A DNA stretch of 64,000 nt, from NCBI GenBank assembly GCA_973895155.1, contig OZ316892.1, forward strand, positions 19,592,001 through 19,656,000, in the 5' to 3' direction. A program made the translations under genes and the position numbers. This DNA comes from Marsupella aquatica. Its lineage: Eukaryota > Marchantiophyta. Shown piece after piece: positions 1 to 11,716 of the stretch. The notes beneath the pieces are model-generated. The model was not told where the DNA came from, did no database searches, and was given only the letters and a program-made list of their open reading frames with translations. Each line of letters begins with the position of its first letter. Position 1 is the stretch's first letter.

Positions 1-29
1 CACATCCAAAGATGCAATTCCCCCCGCCA

Positions 30-476
30 CTATGTATTATTGGCATGTGTACTGTCATAATCAAACACCTCGTTTTCGGTGACAGAATTGGAATGCCTCA
101 CTATGGAACGACCTATCGAATTGATCCAATCCTCCTTCTCCTTGTCTGTGTCCGCAATGAAGTACATGGTCTCCCTGCTAGTAGAAAGCTCGAACGCATA
201 AGGCTTGTTCAGTATATCCTCTGCACCCTTCACCGTTAAGCACTGACTGATGAGAATGGTGCCTCTGGGCTTCGAATCCCTGTTCAAGAAGCTCTCCTTG
301 AACCAGAATATCCTCCCCTGCTTCAAGACAAACCATCTCCTTCTCCAGGTCTTGATATACTCACCCTGCTTCATTAACCACCCTGTCCTTTCTGCATCGT
401 GCCAGAATTCCACAACGGCGCCCGATTCTGGGTTTTCCTTCCTCCCCATCAACGCTCCATAGTAAGCCCCGGCCAT
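30..476 (-). CDS. AtPH1-like pleckstrin homology domain protein
   Basis: This 148-residue protein is almost entirely one PH domain, so it probably binds phosphoinositides at endosomal or plasma membranes. After a short N-terminal lead (MAGAYYGALMG), residues about 23-125 carry the AtPH1 hallmarks: EFW, ERTGWLMKQGEYIKTWRRRW at the first strands (the basic lipid-binding loop), LTVKGAEDILNKPYAFELS, then the C-terminal helix EDWINSIGRSIV. The reading frame stays open upstream to 521 but has no ATG there, so I start at the ATG at 474-476; this gives a length close to Arabidopsis PH1. It is a single exon as far as the sequence shows and ends in TAG at 30-32. The family assignment is firm from the motifs; the lipid specificity is not visible. 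Confidence 0.9.
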   Translation of the reverse strand: MAGAYYGALMGRKENPESGAVVEFWHDAERTGWLMKQGEYIKTWRRRWFVLKQGRIFWFKESFLNRDSKPRGTILISQCLTVKGAEDILNKPYAFELSTSRETMYFIADTDKEKEDWINSIGRSIVRHSNSVTENEVFDYDSTHANNT

Positions 477-1340
477 TGCTCCCTTCCCCCCACCAAAAAA
501 CCACCCAGCCGATAGTTCCAAAGCCTACGAGATTCGACGATTTCCACCTTCACAAAAGTTCTATTGCTCATACACCTCCCAAGCCTGATATACACAGCCA
601 GAACGACTGCGGTTGCCGTTGCCGAAAGTCTCCTCAGTTTCCACCCTTCACCCTCTTTTCCAACCGCCCAAATTCCAGGTTCACTTCCGAATTCCGAGTC
701 CGCTGCTGTCGACAACCAGCTCTGTCTGAACCTTAGCTGTAGGCAGAGAGCAAGATCGAGGAAACCACTGTCGGGAAAGTGAGGACCGTATGTAGATCCC
801 GTGAAGAATCGGTCCACTAAATTCCTCTAGCCTAGCTCGGTGACCAGTGGCGTGCGTCGCACTGTGTTACAACGAGAAGGCGATCGGACCCCACGGATCG
901 ACGAGGAAGGGAGCTCGCTACTGGGAGCATTCTGGGACGGTGGCGATGCAGCAGCAGAGGAGCTTCGGTCGAGTGAAAGGCCGAATCCAGAGGCAGAGCG
1001 GACGAAAGAGAAGACCGCGGAAACCAAAGGGCACAAGAAGAAGATGGCGGAGGAGTATCTTCAGGCAAGGCAAAGCGCTCCTGGGTTTAACTTAATGTTC
1101 TTTTTATGGTAAGTGATGATACTGATCTTCACTTACATTAAAATGATCCGTAACGTACTGTATATGGTTCTGATTAAAGCGCCGTTGTCCCCAAAGCAAA
1201 ACCTGGTATGTTTAGGTTACTAAAATAAACCAAAAATGGGCTCAAAACAGTAAAAAAAAAGTGCTCTTTTTGTCCTCCCCAAACCTGATGGACAGTGGTG
1301 GTTTAAAGACGCGACCTGTCCTTCAAGGGATACAAAGGCG

Positions 1341-1526
1341 GACGGTATATGGTCGACCCCCTGTGCGGGGAAACCGCATGCGGGAGATTTTACATCCCCC
1401 TAAGGACAGGATCCCATACTAGGCAAAATGGGTGGAACGTATATAGTTGACTCCCTATGCGGGGAGACGGCATGCAGCAGACACTATATCCCCCTAAGGG
1501 ACAGGATCCCATACTTAGCAAAATGT
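1341..1526. repeat. 93-bp imperfect tandem duplication
   Basis: Two head-to-tail units start at 1341 and 1434. Both contain a GTATAT step, a TGCGGGGA block, GCATGC, a CATCCCCCTAAG or TATCCCCCTAAG block, and GACAGGATCCCATACT followed by AGCAAAATG or GGCAAAATG. The units differ at many positions, so the duplication is not recent. No function is visible. Confidence 0.8.
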
Positions 1527-1537
1527 TATGTGTTAAG

Positions 1538-1795
1538 GGCAGTCTTGTGTGTGCAGGGTCCTTAAAAAATCGGCCCTTTCATTCACTCCTGTCATCTTAT
1601 CATTGAGCAAGTGCTTCATGCCTGACCCATTGCCCTACGCAGGCCTCACCGCAACATTTGAGTAAAGTTAAGGGCAAAGGCTGCAACATTTCCAGCCCTT
1701 CCCTTCAAGACCTTCAAATTTCATAACAAACAAAGTACTCTATGTTCCAAGTACAAATCACACACATTGTTTATAGAGATCTGTGGATAAACAAA
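1538..1795 (+). repeat. Dispersed repeat, copy 1
   Basis: This segment matches 10336-10634 in the same orientation. Shared blocks include GGGTCCTTAAAAAA, CCCTTTCATTCACTC, TTCATGCCTGACCCAT, and CCTTCAAGACCTTCAAATTT followed by CATAACAAACAAAG. No coding potential, target duplication or terminal repeat was seen, so its class is unknown; a fragment of a retroelement LTR or a MITE is possible. Confidence 0.75.
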
Positions 1796-2966
1796 ATCGG
1801 CATGTTCAGGAATATAGAGTGCCGGAAATCCAAGGACCATCAAATGCAAGACAGCCCAAGACCAAAATGTGACCTATTTCAAACACAATTTAATGTGTCA
1901 GAGGTTTTAAGCCGTGTGGCATGCGCACAGTGCTGCTATACATTAGCTGAGGAGTGAGGACCCAAGCATGCACATGTGCTGGAGTACATTAGCTGAAGAG
2001 TGAGGACCCAAACATCCCAAAGCTCTGACAAGGGAGAGTAGCACCGGGTTTAAAGGAGGCATTGAATGGAGACAGTATAAAACTATGGTGATTTATAAAA
2101 AATAAATTAACTTTGATGATTTCTTAATGAGAAATAATCGGGCCAAAAAAGCTATATGATGTAGCCTTTGAATGGCAGAAAAGGTGTAAATGCAACCACT
2201 GGACCTTAATGTGCTCCTCGGTTAGCTTAGAGTGATTTTATTATAGCAAATGCCAGTAGAGTTGACTTTTTAGAGTTGGCGATGATTGCAAATGAGCAGT
2301 TGCAGGTCTATTTCTGGGGAAAAAAAACAAAAGACTATTTCTTGGGTCTCACTCATAAACGTTGCCTGCCTACCCCTTTCCATTTAGGTGGTAACAGAGA
2401 GACCTCAAATTTTAAAAGTAAGTATTTTGTTTGCAAAGGACTTACTGTGAACCCCACTTTTTGCAAAAGTTAGTACATGAAGCTAGAACTCAGAACCTCA
2501 CTTGCTATGATGAAAACAGCTATCATTTGCTAAGCCCTAAATCCCTAAACCCTAAACCCACCTTCCAAACCTAATAGTAATGTTGAAATCCTCTGCACTT
2601 ATGTGGATCCAAACAATCTAGGCAGCATTTAGAAATGTGAAGGCATGCACTCATGTCTTTACCTTTGATGATTGTGCAATGGGCAGGCAGCATGCTAGGA
2701 CAGACAACATGGAATGGTGGGACCCAATGAGTAACAACAACCAGTCAGAATGCTTGATGTCCAAAATTTTCAATTTGATATACTTGCCTCTTAGACCTTG
2801 GGAGGAAAATGATGGTTGGACATGGACCAAGCCGATGAATCATGCAATCATGCAACCTCCATGGTCCGGGACACCTTTTACGCTTTCACTCATTGTCACC
2901 TGTCTTGTGTCCAAAATGTTTGCAACAACAACAAAAATTGACTTCAATATATCCCTTGACACCCAA

Positions 2967-2983
2967 CTGGATCTGCTGTTCTT
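2967..2983. repeat. LINE target-site duplication, left copy
   Basis: CTGGATCTGCTGTTCTT here is identical to 9806-9822. The run of T that follows (to 2991) is the 3' poly(A) tail of the minus-strand LINE. Confidence 0.9.
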
Positions 2984-3307
2984 TTTTTTTTGCCTCGAAA
3001 AAACAAGATGAATTCCATTCAAAATGCCAAGATATAGAAAGGGGGGCCCACATGGGGCACCAACCCAGAGGACCAAATAAGGTCGAAGTGCTAACATGCA
3101 ACCGGGGAGGCCGGTACCAAGTAAGGAGCTGTTCCCCGAATGGGAAACTAAACAAGCAATTTAGAAAACTACAGGTGAGAGTAGCACACTCTTAAAGACC
3201 GGCCAGTGGTCGGGTTCCGGCGAGGTTCCCAACAGTGGATCCGCGGTAAGGTAAGAACCTTATCAATCTGCCTGCAGTGCAACTCCAGAACCTGATCAGA
3301 GAATAGG

Positions 3308-6300
3308 TCATGGTGGACGTGGGGGAACAGGTGGAATCTGGAGGATCTTTTCGTGTATTTCACAGAGGCCGGCCCAAGTACCAAAGTCATGAGACATCTC
3401 TCGTTGAGCATCCCCAAAGGTGAGTTTCCCAATCCTGATTTTGTGATGGTGCCAGGCCCAGTCCCGTCGAAGGTAGATCCCAAGTCTATGCCACGATTTT
3501 TGAATGACCCCCTGTGGATTAGGAATTGAGTGTTCCATGAAGTGCATATTACGATCTTTCCAGATATGCCAACATACGGTTGCTCTGAGGACAAGCCACA
3601 GTGGAGGTATGTCCCACTCCTCAGGTAACATAGCGCCCACAAAAACATGTACAGGCTGCACCTGGACAGAGTTACCTCTGGAGAAAGAACACAACAACAA
3701 GAGATGATTCACCCATGACCTCCAGATAATTTGCGAGCTGGGGCAGCCCCAGATGCAGTGTTCAATATCTTCCTGTTGATTCTGATCACATCTGGTACAT
3801 CGGGTGGTGGCATCCGAAGGTGGTAGCTTTGGGAAACGCCAATGCTGGGTAGCTGGTATTCTATAGATCAGTTGCCACAAGAAGCAGTTCTCAGCAGCAA
3901 CACAAAAAGGGCGCCAGAGGTCCCGCCATAGCACAGGGGGATTGGGTCTCCACTGCAGCCTGATAGCCCACTTGTGGAGTGCTTTGTGTAAGTTCCCGTG
4001 GGATGTTCCCTGGATTTCCCTCATGTGGGCAGTGGTGGTATCCATGAATGGGCGACCATCTTTCCATTCATAAAGCAGCAGCGGTGCCAACAAGCCCTGT
4101 GGTCTCCCAATGCGGAGCAAGATTTTCGTTGCAGCGGCACCAAGGCATGCGTCCTCACAATTACCCTGTTCAGAATGGTTCCCACCGGAGGGGGACTGTT
4201 GTCAGCTTTGTAAAGTACCTCATTGATGACTCTGAAGGTTCGCATAGGGGATGAGGTGCAATGAAAATGTTGCCACTAGGAGGTGATAAACTTTCTTTGA
4301 ATGGAGTATTCCCAGATATGCAAGGCACCATTGGAGAGAGAAGCTTCCATGAAGACCAATGTACGTTGGTCCGGATCCTAGTGCATCTCAGGGGTGCTCC
4401 TGAGATTGGCAATCAGGTTCCGATAGGCAGCAGCACAGTTTCCCGGCAGCACATCACACGGACCATCCTCCCACCTAGTAAAATGACCATCCATCTGCAA
4501 GACATCACCCATGGATAAAAAGCCAGCTCTCTTGATTTTCCTTTGTGGATTGGTATGACATTTAGCCAGGTTGCTACTGATGTGATTGAGATGCAGGTTC
4601 CACAGTGGCAGGGCCCTCCATCCTTCCTTGTGGCTAGGGGGAGCCGGTCTCAGGTGACTTTTGATCACGTTCCATCCAGTGCACACATTTGACCAGACCC
4701 TTGACGTACTCAGTGGTAGAGTGTGGCATTGAGAAAAAACCCAGCTGAAATCGTCGCCCCCCCATTTCCGCTGTGAGAGCAATTTGATCTCATGTTGGAC
4801 TATTCGTCGTAGGGGGTGGTCCCCCTCAGCAAGTGCCCACACAATGAAGTTTCCAGCCAGTGCCCTGAATTGTGATGCCAGCAAGATCAACCCCAGGCCC
4901 CCAAATTTTTTGGGACGGGTGATAGTGGCAAAGTCTACCCTGGATCTGGCCCGCTCATTCTGCCCTGCCCATACAAAAGCAGTAATTTTCTTTTGAAGGG
5001 CGTCCAAAGTGCTCAGTTGTCCAGCCCACACAGTCAACATGAACCACAATGTGCTCATCACCAAGTGATTAGTGACTTTAACCCGTGCTATAAGAGATCC
5101 AGAGCTTTTACGGACCCTATCCAATCTAGACTCAAGCTTTTCAGATAGAAATAGGACCATTTTGTGATTCAGAAATGCCTTGAGCAAGTGGAATCCCTAG
5201 GAGTTTAGTGGCATTGGCGTCAATCTCGCATTTCCATGGGAGCCGTCTGAATTCAATAGGAGTTCTACGTGGGGAGATAAACACAACCTTGGTTTTCTCC
5301 CAACTACAAAACAGCCCAGAGGCCATCCCGAAAAGATCCAGCAATTGTTTACAATTTTCAACTATTTCCATCATTGCCCGAATAAGCATAGAGAGATCAT
5401 CAGCGTAAAGGTTGTGGACATTGTGGACAGCCACTGACTGAATGTTCACTCCCTGAATACGACCCCGACTGACTTGCCATTGAATTAGTCGACTGAGGGC
5501 ATCAATTGCTATAAAAAAAGCAGAGGGGATAGGGGGCATCCTTGCCTGACGGATCGAGCTAGGTCAAATGGAGCAGCCATTCATCCATTGAGAAGGACTG
5601 TCGAGGAGGCAGAGGCAGAGGCGTGCATGGCCCTAATGAATTGCAAGAGCAGCCCGTCGAACCCCACCTTCTCCATGAGAGTCAACAGAAAATGCCACTC
5701 CAATTTGTCGAAGGCCTTGGTAACGTCCAATTTGAGTAGAATGTAGTCCAACTTGGAAGCCTCCGCATGGTGGATCATCTCATTGAGTAACATCAGTGAG
5801 TGGTGGATGTTGCGACCAGGTAGAAAAGCAAATTGCTGAGGTGTGATAAACCGTTGGAGAATCGGGAAGAGGCGCAACTGGAAGGCCTTGGCGCCGATTT
5901 TGTGGACCATGTTCAGCAAGATAATTGGTCTCTTGTTGTTCAAGTACCGTTGGTCATCTTTTTTCTGAAGAAGGACAATGAAGCCCCGAGTGATTTCGGG
6001 GGAGAAGATGCCTTTAGCCATTCCATGCTGGAGTGCACGGTGTAAGGAGGGCCCAACTGTCGTCCATTGTGACACGAAGAATTCCACAGGAACACCGTCT
6101 GGTCCAGGGCATTTGTTGCCGGCAAGTGCAGCAACAGCTTTACCAAGTTCATCCATAGTGAGAGGTGTGTTCAGCAGCTTCCGGTCTTCCAACGTAATGT
6201 GGGTAGTTTGTAACTCAAGAACTTGAGCAAGTTGTTCCCAGTGAGGGCCAGTAGTCGAACCAAGGATGTACTTAAAGAATTCGGTGGCCGTAATAGCCAT

Positions 6301-7857
6301 TGAGTCCCAATCACGAACAATTTCATCTTCTTTATTGAACAATTGGGTGATCTCATTGTTCATGGCTAGACCTCGGAAGGTGTGAAAAAAGAGCCTAGAA
6401 CATTTGTCCCCCTCGCCAATCCACCGTGATTGTAAGATGTAGTCCATCCATTGTGCTTTTTCATTTTCAAATTTGTGTAACAGAGTTTCAGCGTCTTTCA
6501 CCTCATCCTGCCTATTTTCGTGGGAAGGTTCCATTTCTAGAAACAGTTGCGCTTGAGAGAGCTTGTCTCGGAGAGTTGTCTCCCTCCTCCGCCCTTCGCT
6601 TTCCCCAGCATCGATCAAATTTTCTAGCCTTGCGGAGACACCAAATGAGAGCCCTTTCAGCTGAGAACCCTTCGCAGCACAGAGGGTTCCTTCTTTCTCC
6701 CACAACAGCTTGATGCGCACTTGATATTCATACTGGCTTTGGTGGCTAACGTTCATGCGATGTTGTGTGAATCATTTGGTGGCCTCAATTGGGGTGATCC
6801 TGGCAATAACAGGGACGTGGTCGGACAGGGGAAAACCAGGCAGGATGGTAGATGAAATGTCAAAATTCTCCTTGAAGGCTCCTCTGGAGGCGTAGATTCT
6901 ATCGAGCCTGCGTAGAGTTTGGCCATCCAAGTTGGTGGCCTCTTGAGTGGTAGGGGTATGCTGGAAGCATTTCCTATTGTCCCAGCTGAATTTCAGGTGC
7001 CCTGGTTGTGCTTGAAAAGAATCCACCAAATGGAGTCTCCTCTTGAGGTGCCGCCATGCACGCTTCTCACTCCCGGAGAAAATGGTACCACGCCCTCCTC
7101 TGCAATTAGATGAACGCTCGATCATATTATAGTCGCCCATTAGAATCCACGTGAAAGAGGTGTCCAATCGATTGAAGAGTGTACGCCAAAGGTTGGTCCT
7201 CTCAGAAGCTGAATTGGGCGCGCAAATGCCTAAGAACCTGACTTTCCCCAATTTCTCATGTATCATACAACACCAGGCTGTTCGACCTCCATCGATGACC
7301 CCCTCCGAGACCACATATTGATATAAACATTGCTTGATGGCTAGAGCCATACCGCCGATGCCAGCATTGACACAATTGCTTTGCAAGGAGTGGACCCCGT
7401 CCACTGCCGGAGCACAAACCCAATGCGCAGTCCGCCAAACTTCCTGGAGTTTTTGAATTTTTCCAGCCCGAAGTTTGTGCTCCTGTATGCACGGGATATC
7501 AGGGGTATGGTGGAGCCCCTCCAAGATGAAGCGGGCCCTCAAACGTCGTCTTCGGGATGCAAGTCCCCTCACATTGTACGTCAGGATGTTGCGTTGTGCA
7601 TGTTGAGTCAAGGGGATTTTATGGCAGTAAATGGTGCTGGGAGCAGACGGATCCAGTAGCCGGGGACGCTTTGTCCGCGGAGTGAAATCTCCAAGAACAG
7701 ATGGTAGGGAGTCAGATTCTGTTTCTGAAGATTCCTTAGAAAGCTTTCGCTTGCGAATGGTGACGTTCCCTTGATCACTTGGAGGTTGAGGCAAAAGCGT
7801 CCTTGCTGGTAGGATTGGTGTATTAGACGGAGTCACCTCAACCACAACTGGTTGCAT
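3308..7857 (-). pseudogene. LINE ORF2: endonuclease-reverse transcriptase, broken
   Basis: The endonuclease part (7857-6772) shows NILTYNVRGL, the QEHK step, WILMGDYNMIE, RLDRIYAS and LSDHVPV, the expected catalytic series. After an in-frame TGA at 6772-6774 the same frame continues into the reverse transcriptase: GNKCPGPDGVPVEFF, FLPGRNIHHSLMLLNE, and motif A LKLDVTKAFDKLEW. Another in-frame TGA at 5581-5583 and a run of seven A on the plus strand at 5513-5519 shift the frame before motif C, NLYADDLSML. A further shift near 5160-5190 precedes the thumb and connection region (GQNERARSRVDF, KKFGGLGLILL). A last shift precedes the terminal segment with CTRCDQNQQEDIEHCIWGC, a zf-RVT-type cysteine/histidine cluster. 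In life it would nick DNA and prime reverse transcription of its own RNA. Confidence 0.9.
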
Positions 7858-7908
7858 TAGCGCCAGATGAGAGTTGGGTGAATCGTTTGCCTTTTGGGGT
7901 TTGACAAT

Positions 7909-9232
7909 CTACACCTTCCTGGGTGGCCTTCTGGAATTCGATGGAAGTTGTTTTGAAGATGTGGTCCCTATCGGGGCAGTAGGAAAAGCTACCATCTGGT
8001 CATGATTTGTTTCCCCATTGTCAACAATTCCTGTAGAGTGGGTTGCTTGATGACTTCGTGATTGACTGCCACTAGCGCCATATAGCTTATGCGCAGCCCT
8101 TCGTTGACGCTTCCTGGAAGAGGTGGACAAAACTTGTTTGTGGGGATAGTGCGTTGCAGACGAGGCTGGTTTGCAGCCACCTTGCTTGATCTTCTCAGCT
8201 TCAAGAGTTTTAGCACGGTGCGCAAGGTGTTGCAGTTCCAAATTCTCCCACTGCTGTTGCTCTTCAGCTCCATCTCTCCAGTAATCTGCTTCCTCCCTTG
8301 CCTTGCGCTCCTTCTCCTGGTAGTTGTGGAAGACCACCTGGTCCAATCTCACTTTTTGTTGGTTCGTATTGTCTGGTGCAATTGGGTGTCGAGTTGCGTC
8401 CCCCGGGGCGTTGAATTGGAAATGTTGGCCCTTAAAGTAAGCAGGTTGAGGCTGTGTGCACTTGGATGCAAAGTGCCGGTAGGAAAAGCAGAAAACAACA
8501 ACGAAGATTCCTGCCAATGTAGTCGAAGATGACAGTAGTAATGCCGAGACTGCTGAGCTGAATTTTTCCCTGTGCTGGGAAAACCTTCAGAGAGGTCTCA
8601 ACCACTGCTGAGATGTGGTGCTGTTCAATGCCAGGCGCCTGCTTTGCCCGGATGAACCGCCCGATTGGGGCCACCACAAATTTTATGTATTCATAAATCT
8701 CAGGGTTGCCATTTTTTATGTAGATCGTGACCAGGTGTTTGAAATCTGGTGAATTGCAGGGTTGGAAATTTGGCGTGTAGTCGTTCACAGCGGCAAACCG
8801 ATCAAGAGCTTTCAAAGGGGAAGCGTGGAGGAGACTTTTCTTGATGTGGTCACCTGCATTAGCGTCAAATTGGACAACAAACAAGGCATGTGCAAGTTTG
8901 TCGTGCAGTGCCAACTTGTTTTTGTTTTCTTGGTTGAAGGCCGAAATCCACTCCCGGGCCAGCCTGGAGTCAAATTCAGATTCAAAGCCGAGCACCACCT
9001 TGTTACCGAACACCTTCTTAGTACCGAGTTGTAAAATGTCAGGCGGAATGTAGACAACTTCCAATGTCGGGACAATAGGTATGGCTGCAGTAGGAATCCG
9101 CCTTTCTATGCATGGTTGCGTGTTAGGATCGAGTGTCCCCACTACATTTTTTCCCGGTGCCGCAGGATTGTTTGATGTATTCCATGGTGTCCTGCGAGAT
9201 TGACTGCTTGCCATAGAGTTCGAGTGTGACAT
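7909..9232 (-). pseudogene. LINE ORF1: gag-like RNA-binding protein, broken
   Basis: The first ATG (9230-9232) opens a frame reading MSHSNSMASSQSRR and continuing to about 8530. It includes a central segment (VVLGFESEFDSRLAREWISA, then DRFAAVNDYTPNFQ) like the DUF4283 region of plant LINE ORF1 proteins. A frameshift near 8500-8530 is needed to join the next frame, where FCFSYRHFASKC sits where a CCHC zinc knuckle is expected but lacks the full cysteine set. The remainder is a hydrophilic tail (QEKERKAREEADYWRDGAEE). It ends about 50 bp before ORF2. It would package element RNA; this copy is inactive. Confidence 0.75.
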
Positions 9233-9805
9233 TGTGGGAGTGGAAGGGAATGGCAGGTGCAACAGAGAAAAAACAAACCGAGGCCTCCAATCCACAACAG
9301 GTTGTGTAGATCCAATCCAGGTCTTTGACAGGACTGCTTGTTTTCGCAGAAGGCACCGATAGCAGCCGCGTCCTTACGTCCTCCAGATGCGTGGATGCTT
9401 GTGGTACTGGCAGCAAAAGTCGTCCAGCTCAAAAAACCGCAACAAACGTGTAGGGAGTGGCAAAAAGCTTAGCAAAAACGCTATGTTTGCGATGTGCACT
9501 GGGGACGTAGCGGTGAGCTGCGTGCCAATACCATAAGTAATTTCTTGACTAGCCATGGAGGGAAGACACACAAGGGGTGAATGAAATCAGACGGTTATTC
9601 TAGCTGTTAATATGAGACAAGGCATCCGGGTGGCTGAGAATTGCTGTGGGTTTGAAAGTTTGACTCAAACGGCAGGGCGGGAGAGCCGGAGGTGTTTGAC
9701 TTAAGCGTATGTTACCCCCTTGTAATCCAGAAACTCAGAGAGTTGCCGGCCCCACTCGGATGAGAAAAAACCTAAGTGTCCAGCAGCCGATGTCTCTCAT
9801 TCTCC

Positions 9806-9822
9806 CTGGATCTGCTGTTCTT
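9806..9822. repeat. LINE target-site duplication, right copy
   Basis: CTGGATCTGCTGTTCTT is identical to the copy at 2967-2983 and abuts the 5' end of the LINE. Confidence 0.9.
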
Positions 9823-10335
9823 GTCCTTGTTAGAAGTGACTTGGAAAGATCTTACCAACTGGTCAAATATCTCTAGTTTCCATTTTCCTTGTTTTCTGTG
9901 CTCTTAGTTATTCTTTCCTTAGTGTCGTGGACTCGAGAATTTATATTTGTCCCATCCTGGTTTTCTGTACACTATTAGTTACTTTCCTTAGTGTCACTGT
10001 CTACAGACTTCACTCTAGACATTAGCCTTGAACAATAGATTTCAGTCATGCTTTGTTAGTAAGATTTGACTGTATTAGTATCATTGGAAAAATCTTTCCA
10101 AAGATGTTTTTATTTATGGTAACAACAACATCAGATTCCATTGGATATCTAGTTAGCTGGTGAAAGACTCTGTGAAGCACAAATTATGTACATGTAGAGT
10201 CAAGTAATCTTTAAAAAATTATAACTCTCTCAGTTATAACAGGCAATGATAAGGAATTACTTTTTTGCACCAATATGTTTTTTTCTCGTCACTATTTATG
10301 TTCAGGGCTATTTAGTTAAAAGTTGAAAAGACTTG

Positions 10336-10634
10336 GGGCCGTCTTGCATGTGCTGGGTCCTTAAAAAACAGCCCTTTCATTCACTCATGTCACTTTATCA
10401 TTGAGAGAGTGTTTCATGCCTGACCCATCTCCCTAGGCAGGCCTGACGGCAGCTAATGAGAAAACAAAGGGCAAGGGCTGCAACATTCAACAAAGGGAGC
10501 TAATGAGAAAACAAAGGGCAGCAACATTTCCAGCCCTTCCCTTCAAGACCTTCAAATTTCATAACAAACAAAGAAGAACTTTATTTTAGAAGAGCAAATC
10601 ACATAGATCATTTATAGAGATCTTGTGGACAAAC
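10336..10634 (+). repeat. Dispersed repeat, copy 2
   Basis: It matches 1538-1795 in the same orientation, about 8.8 kb away. A short internal phrase (GCTAATGAGAAAACAAAGGG) occurs twice here, at about 10454 and 10499, so this copy carries an extra internal duplication. Class unknown. Confidence 0.75.
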
Positions 10635-11202
10635 CATATCTATTTTTTCCCTGCATGTTAGGGAATGTAGAGGGCTTGGCACATCTCATTCATCCTACAC
10701 AACATGTACTATATGAGCAGACAAGACAGTTTCTTCACTCCTTGGCGGTCCATCCTGGCTGCAAAAGTCCATCCGAGCTTTAATTTAGACGCTTTGTCCA
10801 TAAATGAGATATACTTTAGTAAGTTACAGGCAGTAAAGTGACGGTCGCTTATGATTGGACGAGTACTTACATCGCTGTTCTGTAGTAGTGTAGTGGTAAA
10901 AACTGTCGCCGAAAATTAACTACCGAAAGAGTCCAATTCAAAACTTGGCGCGAAATGTCTGCACATGAACGTATCAAAAAATAATGATGTCCTTGCAAAC
11001 CCAAAACTTGTGGCGCGTCGGTTTCGCTCTTCGTTCTTTCCAAAGAACAGAAGAGAAGAGCAGAATCAGGGCGTGATTTGGCACGGATCGACGGAAGCAC
11101 AGATGCATGAATTGAAGGCGAACGGTTTCTGAGGGAACGTTGTGTAGATTCGCACCACCCGTCTGCTTCAGCGCTCCGTAGAGCTCTAGAGGTCCAGAGC
11201 CG

Positions 11203-11350
11203 GAGTAGAATTTCAGTGATGCTCGAGTGATGATGCGGAGTAGAATTTCATACAATGTTGCTCGAGTGGCTTAGAGAAGAAGTTCAGTAGTGATGCTCGA
11301 GCGATTCGAAGAAGAACTGCAGTAGAGATGCTCGAGTGATCCAGAGAAGA
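11203..11350. repeat. Imperfect tandem repeats, about 50 bp each, in a gene leader
   Basis: Three to four diverged units share GATGCTCGAGTGAT or GTTGCTCGAGTGGC followed by an AGAAGAA-rich spacer and TTTCAGT or TTCAGTAGT. They lie roughly 370-510 bp upstream of the ATG at 11717, on the same side as its promoter or 5' UTR. CTCGAG recurs in each unit. Confidence 0.7.
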
Positions 11351-11716
11351 CTTTCTCTCGGACGCTTTGTCGTGGGAGAGTTTGAAAATACAGCCCGAAA
11401 TCCTCTGTTCGTGAGTTCGGGACAGGCGTTCCATAATAAATGGTGTTGCGGTTACCGTCTGGAGTCCGGAGCTCACTTGAGTGAGGGGTTCAAGCAGTTT
11501 CAGTGTTTCTTTGCATATATCGGTGGTACATCGAAAGAATATATGCAGATTTTGGGGTAATCAACCTTCTTGTCGTGCGGCGGTACCTTCTTTGGTGAAG
11601 ACATCCATTTACCATGATGCGATCGTGACTTGTGGTTGTGTGTCGGTGATGGTTACGATTTCCCACCGCCGAGAAATGGATGAGCTCACTTCGTGAGCCA
11701 AGGTAGGTGGGTCAGC

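Larger units (their letters stand above)
477..2983. other. Gene-poor stretch with a possible divergent promoter and small repeats
   Basis: The GC-rich 480-1100 part looks like leader or promoter DNA shared between the PH gene and something reading right. An ATG at 1044 opens a 65-bp stretch (MAEEYLQARQSAPGFNLMFF...) that runs into a good donor (GTAAGT) after 1108. It could be a first exon, but I could not find the next one, so I do not call a gene. The rest holds a 93-bp tandem duplication, one copy of a dispersed repeat, and a short telomere-like motif at 2535-2560. No other coding signal was seen up to the LINE. Confidence 0.4.
2984..9805 (-). mobile_element. Full-length non-LTR retrotransposon (LINE), inactivated
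   Basis: A 6.8-kb LINE lies on the minus strand, with its 5' end at about 9805 and its poly(A) tail (T run on the plus strand, 2984-2991) at the left. An identical 17-bp target duplication at 2967-2983 and 9806-9822 fixes both ends and shows the insertion is full length. It carries an ORF1 (gag-like, with a degenerate zinc knuckle) and an ORF2 with apurinic-type endonuclease, reverse transcriptase (YADD) and a C-terminal zf-RVT-like cysteine region. This order fits the plant L1 clade. No RNase H domain was recognised. Both ORFs are broken by stops and frameshifts, so this copy is dead. Confidence 0.93.
9823..11716. other. Gene-poor stretch upstream of the repeat-protein gene
   Basis: This is AT-rich unique DNA with a dispersed repeat copy at about 10336-10634 and the leader repeats at 11203-11350. 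The part from about 10860 rises in GC and probably holds the promoter and 5' leader of the gene at 11717. The short ORFs here show no recognisable domain. Confidence 0.4.
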
